DNA of 8,456 nucleotides from NCBI GenBank assembly GCA_902158745.1, contig CABGHH010000064.1, positions 1 through 8,456 on the forward strand. Direction: 5' to 3'. This stretch comes from Candidatus Methanolliviera sp. GoM_asphalt (GTDB taxonomy: Archaea; Halobacteriota; Methanoliparia; Methanoliparales; Methanoliparaceae). The notes under the pieces were generated by a model that had not been told where the DNA came from, made no database searches, and worked only from the letters and a program-made list of their open reading frames with translations. The stretch's first letter is position 1; each line of letters starts with the position of its first letter. A program made the translations under genes and the position numbers. Shown piece after piece: positions 1 through 6,359 of the stretch.

Positions 1-792
1 GAGCGCCAAGGAGGTCAAAGGATCTGTAAAGTGGTTATCCTGCCCGGCGGAGATCGCAATGAGATCAGGTTTAAATTCTTCTACGACAGGAATGTATATC
101 TCGTTGAGGATCAACCGATAGGTATCATCTGAAGAACCGGGTGGAATGGGAACGCATATATTGTATCCTTCTCCCCTTCCGAGCCCGATCTCATCGACAA
201 ACCCACTTCCAGGATAGAGCGTCCTACCGTCCTGGTGGATCGAGATGTATAAGACGTTTGGATCCTCATAGAATATCTCCTGTGTTCCATCTCCATGATG
301 GGCATCCCAATCGAGTATCGCTACCCTCTCTGCCATATTCTTTTTAATTACATTCTTGACCATGATCGCCATGTTATTCAGATAGCAGAATCCTGCGCCT
401 ATGCCCGGTTTTGCATGGTGCCCCGGTGGTCTTATCAATGCAAACGCATTCTGTACCTCGCAATCGAAGACCTTTTCGGCTGCGGTTAAAGCTCCACCAG
501 CCGCCAGAACTATCTGCTCATACATTCCGGCGGAGACTCTCGTATCGAGGTCGATGCTCCCCCCGCTAACGGCCATTCTCTTGAGCAGATCGATGTATCC
601 TCTCTCATGAACCAGAAGGATCTCGTCTAAAAGGGCTTCTCTCGGTGGGATGATCTCAATTCTTGGGTCTTCGAAGATGCCTTCTTCTCGAAGTTGATCT
701 AAAGTATATGCGAGCCTCTCTCTCCTCTCGGGATGTGTCGGACTTTGTTCATGCTTTAAATAAGCCTCATGGTATATTATGCCCGTTCTCAT
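1..792 (-). CDS. Histone deacetylase-family (AcuC/class II-like) zinc amidohydrolase, 3' end beyond window
   Basis: This is a zinc-dependent deacetylase of the arginase/deacetylase fold, which removes acyl groups from lysine side chains or small acylated amines. The first 264 codons are in the window and the C-terminus is cut off at base 1. Visible motifs, in order, are RPPGHHA (residues 121-127, with the active-site His pair 125-126), GFCYLNN (134-140), LDWDAHHGDGT (160-170), SIHQ (184-187), YPGSG (193-197) and SAGQDNH (248-254). By family knowledge the zinc ligands are Asp163, His165 and Asp252. All three are present, so the protein should be active. The catalytic Tyr of the later glycine-rich loop lies off the edge and cannot be checked. 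The ATG at 792-790 overlaps the upstream hydantoinase-family stop as ATGA, which implies translational coupling. The substrate is not predictable: it could be an acetylated chromatin protein, acetyl-CoA synthetase or an acyl-polyamine. Confidence 0.93.
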   Translation of the reverse strand, partial: MRTGIIYHEAYLKHEQSPTHPERRERLAYTLDQLREEGIFEDPRIEIIPPREALLDEILLVHERGYIDLLKRMAVSGGSIDLDTRVSAGMYEQIVLAAGGALTAAEKVFDCEVQNAFALIRPPGHHAKPGIGAGFCYLNNMAIMVKNVIKKNMAERVAILDWDAHHGDGTQEIFYEDPNVLYISIHQDGRTLYPGSGFVDEIGLGRGEGYNICVPIPPGSSDDTYRLILNEIYIPVVEEFKPDLIAISAGQDNHFTDPLTSLAL

Positions 793-2309
793 CTCGCCAC
801 CTCGCTCGATATTCCCGGGGAGATCTGAACTATGCAGTTTGATATCTGACCGTTCCTGTAGCCGCCCCTGATAACGTCATAAGAATCGAAATATGTAATC
901 TCAATATCCTCAACGTCTTCTTCTGCTGCGCCCTCTTCCATCGCGAGCTCTCTAACTTTTTCTCTTGCAATACTGACGATCTCTTCAGGATCGAACGATC
1001 CTCTCTTTTTGATATCTTCAAGCTCGCCGTTGCAGACCATCTTTCCTCTATCTGTGTCTATTCTCATATATAGCGCAAGGGATATCCTCGAGACCGCGGC
1101 ACCCACGGCGTTGGCAACTTCGGCGTGTTCCGGGATGATATATCTACATCTCAACCTTCTTCCGATCATCGGAGCAAGATATCTCCCGAGATATCCGGTA
1201 CAGATGATCTTGGATGGATTCACCTTTGAGGCTTCTCTGCATATACTTTCGACGAACGTATCTATGACGTCATCAGATAAACTTTTATAGTCATTGGAAA
1301 CCTCTTTCATCGCCTCTATGGACTTCTTATAATCGCCTATCTCCTCCCCAAGGCAATTCAATGCGTCTGTTGGTGTGAGGTATCTTCCGCCGAATGCAAC
1401 CGCGTTTTCCCTCCTCTCCGGCCCGATCCTCAGAGGATCTTCAGAGAAGCATACTAAAGAGTCACCCCCTACCGGGATCGCCCATGCTTCCACGCTTCTT
1501 ACGAGGGTTTCATGGCCAAAGAGCGTTATGTACTCAGAAATTTTTGGTCTCCCATTGACGATCTCCACAAAATCGGTCGTCGTTCCGCCTATATCTACCA
1601 CGAGTCCATCTTCTCCCGTCAGATAATAGGATCCCAGTGCTGCAGTCGCCGGACTTGAATTTACGAGTTCCATTGGATTTTCAAGGGCGACAAAATCAGG
1701 AATTATTCCCCCGTCCCCCTTAAAATAAAAAAAAGACGATGAAACAGTTTTTATGTCCTTCGTAAGTGAATAAACCGATCTTTTAATCTTTGCGTTTAAG
1801 ATCGTAGTTCCAACCCTTCTTGGAAAACCAAGACCTTGGACATCCTTGCCTAAGGCGATCTCAGAATCTTTATATAAATTTAATGCCTCTTCATAAACTT
1901 CCTTCTCTAATGAAGGGTTTCTATTGGAGAACTTTCCTATTATGGCAAGGTTATCCTTTTTATCTCTTAGTTCTTCTCTTAGCTCATCTAAATCGATCTC
2001 TTCGACGATGTCTCCCCTGTGATTCACATATCCCTTTACGGTGCTTCCAAGATAAGAGAAATCTAAACCAGGCCCCGGGATAAGAATGATCTTCGTGGCT
2101 CCTCCTTTTCCCTCATGTAAAACATTTAAAGGAAGAGAAGAACTTACCACAATTCTATCTGCGTCTCTGCCAATCTTTTTTAGGGACTTGACGACACTTT
2201 CCGTCTCGTTGGGCATCTTTACATAGCTTATCTCCCCATCTTCTATCTCGACGGCGTCTGTATTTGTGCCACCAACATCTATACCAACGAATTTCATTTT
2301 TTTAAACAT
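789..2309 (-). CDS. Hydantoinase/oxoprolinase family protein (HyuA-like ASKHA ATPase), short form
   Basis: This is a cytosolic ATP-dependent ring-opening enzyme related to N-methylhydantoinase subunit A and 5-oxoprolinase. It has two ASKHA phosphate-binding loops. Numbered from the upstream ATG at 2324, these are GIDVGGTNTD (14-23) and VVDIGGTTTDF (242-252). Between and after them come KGDGG (202-206), a Ser-rich SSPATAALGS segment (223-232), and the family signature VGGDS...IGPERRE...FGGRYLTPTDA (285-321). At about 506 residues it is shorter than classical HyuA proteins (roughly 650-700), and no HyuB-type partner follows. Three in-frame ATGs compete, at 2324, 2309 and 2297. I prefer 2309 because GGAG precedes it by 9 bases and a TATA-like GGTTAAATG (2350-2342) would start transcription near 2320. 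The gene is divergent from the first CBS gene and translationally coupled to the deacetylase gene. The exact substrate is unknown. Confidence 0.9.
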   Translation of the reverse strand: MFKKMKFVGIDVGGTNTDAVEIEDGEISYVKMPNETESVVKSLKKIGRDADRIVVSSSLPLNVLHEGKGGATKIILIPGPGLDFSYLGSTVKGYVNHRGDIVEEIDLDELREELRDKKDNLAIIGKFSNRNPSLEKEVYEEALNLYKDSEIALGKDVQGLGFPRRVGTTILNAKIKRSVYSLTKDIKTVSSSFFYFKGDGGIIPDFVALENPMELVNSSPATAALGSYYLTGEDGLVVDIGGTTTDFVEIVNGRPKISEYITLFGHETLVRSVEAWAIPVGGDSLVCFSEDPLRIGPERRENAVAFGGRYLTPTDALNCLGEEIGDYKKSIEAMKEVSNDYKSLSDDVIDTFVESICREASKVNPSKIICTGYLGRYLAPMIGRRLRCRYIIPEHAEVANAVGAAVSRISLALYMRIDTDRGKMVCNGELEDIKKRGSFDPEEIVSIAREKVRELAMEEGAAEEDVEDIEITYFDSYDVIRGGYRNGQISNCIVQISPGISSEVAR

Positions 2310-2328
2310 ACCTGTTCTCTCCATAAAA

Positions 2329-2369
2329 ATCTTTGGCTCTTACATTTAACCAAATCAAAGATCTTTGGC
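2329..2369. repeat. Direct repeat ATCTTTGGC (x2) with 12-base palindrome in the divergent promoter region
   Basis: ATCTTTGGC occurs at 2329-2337 and again at 2361-2369, exactly 32 bases apart, about three helical turns. The second copy is part of a perfect palindrome, CAAAGATCTTTG (2356-2367). The element lies between the divergent hydantoinase and CBS starts. It is absent from the otherwise conserved leader of the second CBS gene. It may be an operator, but the sequence is A/T-rich and chance is possible. Confidence 0.35.
2342..2350 (-). promoter_or_regulatory. Candidate TATA box for the hydantoinase/deacetylase operon
   Basis: Read on the minus strand the sequence is GGTTAAATG. Counting 22-27 bases downstream puts the transcription start near 2319-2324. 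This would place the first candidate ATG (2324) at or before the transcript start and favours the ATG at 2309. This is a motif-only call. Confidence 0.35.
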
Positions 2370-2372
2370 ATT

Positions 2373-2390
2373 AAAAGATAACTTTAAATT
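2373..2390 (+). promoter_or_regulatory. Archaeal promoter of the first CBS-antiporter module
   Basis: A purine-rich BRE-like stretch (AAAAGATAA, 2373-2381) is followed by the TATA box CTTTAAATT (2382-2390). The expected transcription start is near 2410-2412, just before the Shine-Dalgarno motif GAGGTG (2413-2418) of the CBS gene at 2426. The same arrangement recurs at 4155-4172, and that conservation in a duplicated copy strengthens the call. Confidence 0.65.
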
Positions 2391-2497
2391 CTAAACTCCC
2401 AATCGAAGAAAAGAGGTGCTGGCAGATGCCCGAGGATTATAGAGAACTGTTAGATAAATTTTATGAGAAGAAGATCGATGAAATTATGGAAAAGCGT
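2373..2497 (+). repeat. Copy 1 of duplicated promoter-leader-CBS N-terminus block
   Basis: The 53 bases before the ATG match 4155-4206 at about 48 positions with one single-base indel. The first 72 coding bases match 4207-4278 at about 65 positions, counted by eye. Beyond codon 24 the DNA similarity drops sharply, although the proteins remain homologous. Confidence 0.85.
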
Positions 2498-2914
2498 ATC
2501 TGGGTCATTCCAATAATCGAACGAGATGCAGGGATTGAAGATGTCATCGCACAGGTATCCGCAAAAGACCACGTATGGATCGTTGAAGATAAGAATAGCA
2601 GAAAACTCGTCGGTGTGATAACCGAGAAAGACTTTTTAGATATGTTGGAACACCCAAAGATGCTTACGTATGAACCCACATCAAAGATGACAAGATCTCT
2701 GTACCACGGCACGGTTGATACGGCGGAGTCGATCATGACAAAAAAACCCATTGCGTGCGATTCAGGATCGACGGTTGAAAACGCAATAACAACGATGATA
2801 AAATATAACATAAGGAGGTTGGTCGTAACTGAAGATGGAGATATAATAGGAGAAATCTCCCTCAAAGATTTGATTGGCACATTCGCCAGCATCGTCTATC
2901 AATATAGAAGGTGA
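2426..2914 (+). CDS. Tandem CBS-domain protein paired with antiporter (copy 1)
   Basis: This 162-residue soluble protein is made almost entirely of a pair of CBS domains (a Bateman module). The first spans roughly residues 20-75 and ends in a typical LVGVITEKDFL strand-helix (61-71). The second spans roughly 100-158, entered through the characteristic ESIMTKKPIACDSGSTVENA segment and containing IIGEISLKDL. Such modules bind adenosine nucleotides or related ligands and often gate transporters. No enzyme or DNA-binding domain is attached. Translation starts at ATG 2426, seven bases after GAGGTG (2413-2418). The stop codon is embedded in the ribosome-binding site of the downstream antiporter, so the two proteins should be made together. 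A role as nucleotide-sensing partner of that antiporter is inferred from context. It is about 44 percent identical by eye to the paralogue at 4207. Confidence 0.9.
   Translation: MPEDYRELLDKFYEKKIDEIMEKRIWVIPIIERDAGIEDVIAQVSAKDHVWIVEDKNSRKLVGVITEKDFLDMLEHPKMLTYEPTSKMTRSLYHGTVDTAESIMTKKPIACDSGSTVENAITTMIKYNIRRLVVTEDGDIIGEISLKDLIGTFASIVYQYRR
2907..2914 (+). promoter_or_regulatory. Ribosome-binding site that decides the TTG start of the first antiporter
   Basis: GAAGGTGA is a strong match to the archaeal Shine-Dalgarno consensus and contains the CBS gene's TGA stop (2912-2914). Seven bases later lies an in-frame TTG at 2922. An alternative upstream ATG at 2874 has no such motif and would add 16 residues encoded inside the CBS gene. 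Confidence 0.65.
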
Positions 2915-2921
2915 CCTTTGG

Positions 2922-4121
2922 TTGGACCCCTTCCAAATCCTATTATTGGACATTGCACTTGCTCTGATCCTCTCAAAAGTTCTTGGTTATCTCTTCGAGA
3001 GGATGAAACAACCAGCAGTCATCGGAGAGATAATTGCAGGTGTCATCCTCGGTGGATCTGTCTTTGGAATCTTCATTCCAAAGACGATAATAAACTTTGA
3101 ACTTCCTGCTTTCGAGTATTTCGCACATATCGGCATTATATTCTTGATCTTCCTCGCGGGAATGGAGATCGAACTCGACAGGATAAAGAAGACAGGTAAG
3201 GTTGCAGTCCTTTCAACGATAGGTGGCGTCATATTTCCGTTGATCCTCGGGTATCTTGCAGGAATCGGCTTTGGATATACCACAAAAGAGAGCATGGTGA
3301 TCGGCGTATTGTTGACCGCCACGAGCATAGGCGTCACGGCGAGAACGATGATGGATATGCGTCTCTTGAATACTGATGTGGGGGCTTGTTCATTGAGCGC
3401 CTCGGTGATGGATGATCTCGTCGGTTTGATCTTAATCATCATAGTGGTTGGAACGGGGTCTCTGCTCGGGCTATCTGCTAAAATCGCGATATTCTTTTTA
3501 ATTACGCTCTTCATCGGATTGAAGATCATACCAAAGGTGATGGATATCGGAGATAGAACGCATTCCGCGGATACGCTTGTGGCATTTTCAATTGCGATCT
3601 GCCTCATCTTTGGAGTGATCGCGGGAGAGACGGTCGTCGCACAGATAGAGGGTGCCCTCATTGCGGGATTGATCATAAATACGACCGTTCAATCGAAAAG
3701 AGTTTTTCCGGTCATCAGGACGATTGGATATTCACTCTTCATCCCTCTATTCTTCGTCCACATCGGAACGATGGTTAAATTGTCCGTTTTTCTCATTCCA
3801 GAAGCCCTCGCATTGTCCGGAGCAATCTTATTTATGGCCGTCGCAGGAAAGATCATAGGACGTGGAATATTTGCGAGGATAGGAGGTTTCACGCCCAGAA
3901 AAGCTCTTCAGGTCGGTGTGGGAAGCGTTCCGAGGATGGAGGTGGCGTTGGTCTCGTTGATGGTCGCGATACATGCCGGCGTAATCAGAGGAGCCGTCGC
4001 AGATACGCTCGTTGCCGCCACTTTCATATTCGTCACCGTCACCACATTTATAACACCGTCTTTGATCAAATTTTCATTCAAGAGAGAACTGGCCGAGATG
4101 CCAGGGAAAAGCGATAATTAA
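2922..4121 (+). CDS. CPA2-family Na+(K+)/H+ antiporter (KefB/NapA-like), module 1
   Basis: This is an integral membrane cation/proton exchanger of about 399 residues with 11-13 predicted hydrophobic segments and no cytosolic RCK/TrkA domain. Family marks, numbered from the TTG start, are the first helix leading into QPAVIGEIIAGVILG (30-44), FLAGMEIEL (77-85), the TATSIGVTARTM segment (132-143), and the ion-binding Asp pair in VMDDLVGL (Asp164-Asp165). Later come FFVHIG (277-282) and PRMEVAL (337-343). In characterised CPA2 antiporters such as NapA a DD pair accompanies electrogenic Na+/H+ exchange, so that mode is inferred here. The usual PRGE-like loop reads PRME. TTG 2922 is chosen because of the GAAGGTGA motif seven bases upstream, and because it aligns the N-terminus with the second antiporter. 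The upstream CBS protein probably modulates it. Cation specificity cannot be read from the sequence. Confidence 0.9.
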   Translation: MDPFQILLLDIALALILSKVLGYLFERMKQPAVIGEIIAGVILGGSVFGIFIPKTIINFELPAFEYFAHIGIIFLIFLAGMEIELDRIKKTGKVAVLSTIGGVIFPLILGYLAGIGFGYTTKESMVIGVLLTATSIGVTARTMMDMRLLNTDVGACSLSASVMDDLVGLILIIIVVGTGSLLGLSAKIAIFFLITLFIGLKIIPKVMDIGDRTHSADTLVAFSIAICLIFGVIAGETVVAQIEGALIAGLIINTTVQSKRVFPVIRTIGYSLFIPLFFVHIGTMVKLSVFLIPEALALSGAILFMAVAGKIIGRGIFARIGGFTPRKALQVGVGSVPRMEVALVSLMVAIHAGVIRGAVADTLVAATFIFVTVTTFITPSLIKFSFKRELAEMPGKSDN

Positions 4122-4154
4122 TTTAATTTAAAACAGGGGATATTTAGTGGATCT

Positions 4155-4172
4155 AAAAGATACCTTTAAATT
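4155..4172 (+). promoter_or_regulatory. Archaeal promoter of the second CBS-antiporter module
   Basis: A BRE-like AAAAGATAC precedes the TATA box CTTTAAATT (4164-4172). Transcription should begin near 4190, just before GAGGTG (4195-4200). It is almost identical to the promoter at 2373-2390, so the two modules probably share expression signals. The 85-base gap 4122-4206 holds nothing else beyond an A/T-rich stretch after the antiporter stop. Confidence 0.65.
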
Positions 4173-4278
4173 CTAAACTCCCAATTGAAGCGAAGAGGTG
4201 CTGGAGATGCCCAAAGATCATAGAGAACTGTTGGATAAATTTTATGAGAAGAAGATCGATGAAGTTATGGAGAAACGT
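4155..4278 (+). repeat. Copy 2 of duplicated promoter-leader-CBS N-terminus block
   Basis: This is the partner of 2373-2497. The conserved block includes the BRE/TATA region, the shared leader string CTAAACTCCCAAT, the GAGGTGCTGG ribosome-binding region and the first 24 codons. It lacks the upstream palindrome found near copy 1. Confidence 0.85.
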
Positions 4279-4695
4279 CTTGAGAATATTCCCATCATCG
4301 AGCAAGATTTGGCGGTTGAGGATACCGCGGCATTTCTCACTGTAAAAAATCGCGCATGGGTGGTGGAGAGTAAAGATAGCAGAAGACTCGTCGGCGTAAT
4401 AACCGAGAAAGACTTTCTAAACCTCTTTTGTCCAATGAAAAGAACTTCGTACTTTGGACATCCGGATAAAATGTCTTTACATTATGAGCTCTTTGAAAGA
4501 GCAGAACATATCATGTCGAGAGATCCAATAGTATGTAAGGCGGATGAAAAAGTAAAAGATGCATTGAATAAGATGACGACTCACAATGTAAGAAACCTTC
4601 CTGTAGTGGAGAACGACGAGGTTGTTGGTGAGGTGACAGTTCATCACCTGCTAAAGAAATTTTATGGCGTCATCAATTCTCTTGAAAATAAGTAA
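4207..4695 (+). CDS. Tandem CBS-domain protein paired with antiporter (copy 2)
   Basis: This paralogue of the CBS protein at 2426 also has 162 residues and two CBS domains. The first ends in RLVGVITEKDFL. The second runs from the EHIMSRDPIVCKADEKVKDA segment to VVGEVTVHHL. The N-terminal 24 residues differ from copy 1 at only three positions, and the second CBS domain is much more diverged (about 19 of 64 residues identical). That suggests a shared contact at the N-terminus and a different ligand or partner at the C-terminus. A GTG at 4198 is in frame but forms part of the Shine-Dalgarno motif GAGGTG (4195-4200). Alignment with copy 1 sets the start at ATG 4207. The next gene, 25 bases downstream, encodes an antiporter, repeating the order of the first module. 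A regulatory role is inferred from that context. Confidence 0.9.
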   Translation: MPKDHRELLDKFYEKKIDEVMEKRLENIPIIEQDLAVEDTAAFLTVKNRAWVVESKDSRRLVGVITEKDFLNLFCPMKRTSYFGHPDKMSLHYELFERAEHIMSRDPIVCKADEKVKDALNKMTTHNVRNLPVVENDEVVGEVTVHHLLKKFYGVINSLENK

Positions 4696-4720
4696 TAGAA
4701 TAGTAGCATAGGATCGGTAT

Positions 4721-5908
4721 ATGATAACAGAAAATATCATTTTATTGATTGGAATTATGCTAGTTGCCGGTTCTATCATGGGTAGGATAACCCATAGTTT
4801 AAGGATTACGGCAATCGTTGGGTATATTGTTGCAGGTATAATTTTGGGACCCGCATTTCATCTTGTAGAATTGAGTCCTCATACGATGAAGATGATAGTT
4901 AGTTTCACGCTTGCTTTGGTTGCTTTTATCATTGGAGGAACTTTTACAGCCGATTTTCTAAAGAATGCCGGCAAGAGTACATGGATGATAATATGTAGTG
5001 AATCCTTTGGTGCTTTTATCCTTGTGGCCATCGGGGTATATCTTGTTACGCATGATATGATCGTTGCATTGATTCTTGCATCTTTGGCGCCCGCTTCAGC
5101 ACCCGCCGGTACGATGGCAGCTTTACATGATTGTAAAGCAAGAGGGCCACTGAGCACGACGGCCACGGCGGTCGTCGGACTGGACGATGCAACTTCGATA
5201 CTCATCTTTGCCGTCACCCTCGCTCTGGTAGAAGTTATGCTCGGTAGCTCTCCTTCAGTTTCCACCACGATCATCAGACCATTGATGGATGTTGGCGGGG
5301 CAATAATTTTGGGGATTCTGATTGGAGTTATATTTGCATATCTGGCAAAGATTATCAGGGGTAGAGAGAGTATGCTCATACTCTCTTTGACTAGTATCTT
5401 GATCTGTGCCGGGTTGGCAGAATTTTTAGATGTATCACTGATATTGGCCTGCATGTTTCTGGGAGCAACATTCATCAATTTTGTTCCAAGCGTGGGTAAG
5501 ACATCTTTTGAGATCATAGAAGATATTCTTCCACCAATATATATCATATTCTTCATCGTGGCAGGACTGCAACTACGGCCAGATCTGCTGATCGTGATGG
5601 GAGCAATCGGCATAATATATATTATATGCAGAACATTCGGATTGATGGGAGGCGCTTACATCGGCAGCATAGTGGGAAGGGCGGAACCGGTCATCCAAAA
5701 GTATCTGGGATTCACGATATTATCGCAGGCGGGCGTGGCGATCGGTCTGGCGTGTATGGTCGCTGGAGAACTTTCTGCTTATGGAGATGCGGGTGTAAAA
5801 CTTGGATCCATGGCAATTACAATAATTACCGCTACATCCGTTGTTTTTGAGATAATTGGACCCATAGGAGTTAGATATGCGGTTGGTCGGGCGGGAGAAG
5901 GTGGATAA
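4721..5908 (+). CDS. CPA2-like cation/proton antiporter, different subfamily, module 2
   Basis: This 395-residue membrane protein has 11-13 hydrophobic segments and no cytosolic regulatory domain. It starts ITENIILLIGIMLVAGSIMGRI and continues with GYIVAGIILGP (34-44). The core reads SLAPASAPAGTMAALHDCKARGPL (121-144) and then VVGLDDATSILIF (151-163), giving the Asp155-Asp156 pair expected for the ion site. The C-terminal half has FFIVAGLQL (277-285) and LSQAGVAIGLA (334-344), where the first antiporter has a PRMEVAL loop. FIIGGTF replaces the FLAGMEIE motif. It therefore belongs to another branch of the CPA2 superfamily and is not a recent copy of its neighbour. Asp155-Asp156 argues for H+-coupled cation exchange, by family analogy. 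A weak AGGAT lies upstream of ATG 4721. The gene ends just before, or overlapping, queD, so it may share a transcript with the que genes. Confidence 0.87.
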   Translation: MITENIILLIGIMLVAGSIMGRITHSLRITAIVGYIVAGIILGPAFHLVELSPHTMKMIVSFTLALVAFIIGGTFTADFLKNAGKSTWMIICSESFGAFILVAIGVYLVTHDMIVALILASLAPASAPAGTMAALHDCKARGPLSTTATAVVGLDDATSILIFAVTLALVEVMLGSSPSVSTTIIRPLMDVGGAIILGILIGVIFAYLAKIIRGRESMLILSLTSILICAGLAEFLDVSLILACMFLGATFINFVPSVGKTSFEIIEDILPPIYIIFFIVAGLQLRPDLLIVMGAIGIIYIICRTFGLMGGAYIGSIVGRAEPVIQKYLGFTILSQAGVAIGLACMVAGELSAYGDAGVKLGSMAITIITATSVVFEIIGPIGVRYAVGRAGEGG

Positions 5909-5948
5909 AACCAAAAGATTTTATTCATTCAAATACAAAGATTCGCAC

Positions 5949-6359
5949 ATGCTCATATACAAAGAAGTCGATATAAGCGTTGCCCACAGAATATTAGACT
6001 ACAATGGAGAATGTGAAAACGTTCACGGGCACGCGGTGAAAGTTCAGGTCTGGTTAAGCGGGGAGATAATAGAGAAAGGAGGACTTTTAGTCGATTTTAA
6101 AGATATAAAAGATATCATAGAAGATTTAGATCATTCTATCGTTCTAAAGAGGGGAGATCCATTGGTGGATTGTATAGATACGAAGAAGGTGGTGATGGAT
6201 GGGGAACCAACGTGCGAAAATATATCTAAATTGATATATAAAAGGTTAGATTGTCTAAAGGAGAAGAATCCTTCTTTGAAGGTGGAAAAGGTGCGGGTGT
6301 GGGAAAATCCAAGATCTTATGCCGAATTTTACGAAGAGGAGAATGCTAAATATCTGTGA
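5949..6359 (+). CDS. queD: 6-carboxytetrahydropterin synthase QueD (6-PTPS family)
   Basis: QueD converts dihydroneopterin triphosphate to 6-carboxy-tetrahydropterin, an early step toward preQ0, in the cytosol. From ATG 5949 the protein has 136 residues. It shows zinc ligands His13 (SVAHRI), His26 and His28 in C-x3-HGH (Cys22-His28), with Cys22 the catalytic cysteine of the QueD class. The Asp-His pair LDH is at 60-62, PTCEN at 87-91, and a C-terminal pterin-binding Glu in VWENPRSYAEF at 119. The start is uncertain. ATG 5877 has GGAG six bases upstream but overlaps the antiporter by 32 bases and adds 24 non-family residues. GTG 5901 is also possible. I chose 5949 because the first strand then begins about ten residues before the AHR motif, as in E. 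coli QueD, and a TATA-like ATTTTATTC near 5919 would fit a leaderless message. The gene is followed by queE and queC. Confidence 0.92.
   Translation: MLIYKEVDISVAHRILDYNGECENVHGHAVKVQVWLSGEIIEKGGLLVDFKDIKDIIEDLDHSIVLKRGDPLVDCIDTKKVVMDGEPTCENISKLIYKRLDCLKEKNPSLKVEKVRVWENPRSYAEFYEEENAKYL

Noticed and set aside
141..610. Short plus-strand open frames in the first 600 bases
   Set aside because: They are antisense to the intact deacetylase reading frame, which carries all the catalytic motifs.
2734..2747. ATGACAAAAA half-site resembling the regulator palindrome
   Set aside because: It lies inside the first CBS gene, encodes the expected IMTKKP motif, and has no inverted partner arm.
2987..3676. 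Open frame of 229 codons on the minus strand
   Set aside because: It is the antisense shadow of the first antiporter gene, whose helix-coding sequence lacks stops in this frame. It has no ribosome-binding site or recognisable motif.
4117..4134. A/T-rich tail after the first antiporter as a terminator
   Set aside because: It has mixed A and T runs, with no U tract longer than three and no stable hairpin.
4198..4206. GTG at 4198 as the start of the second CBS gene
   Set aside because: The GTG is part of the GAGGTG ribosome-binding motif. The paralogue with a conserved leader begins at the ATG corresponding to 4207.
4879..5613. Open frame of 244 codons on the minus strand
   Set aside because: It is antisense to the second antiporter and has no family motif; the plus-strand gene explains the region fully.
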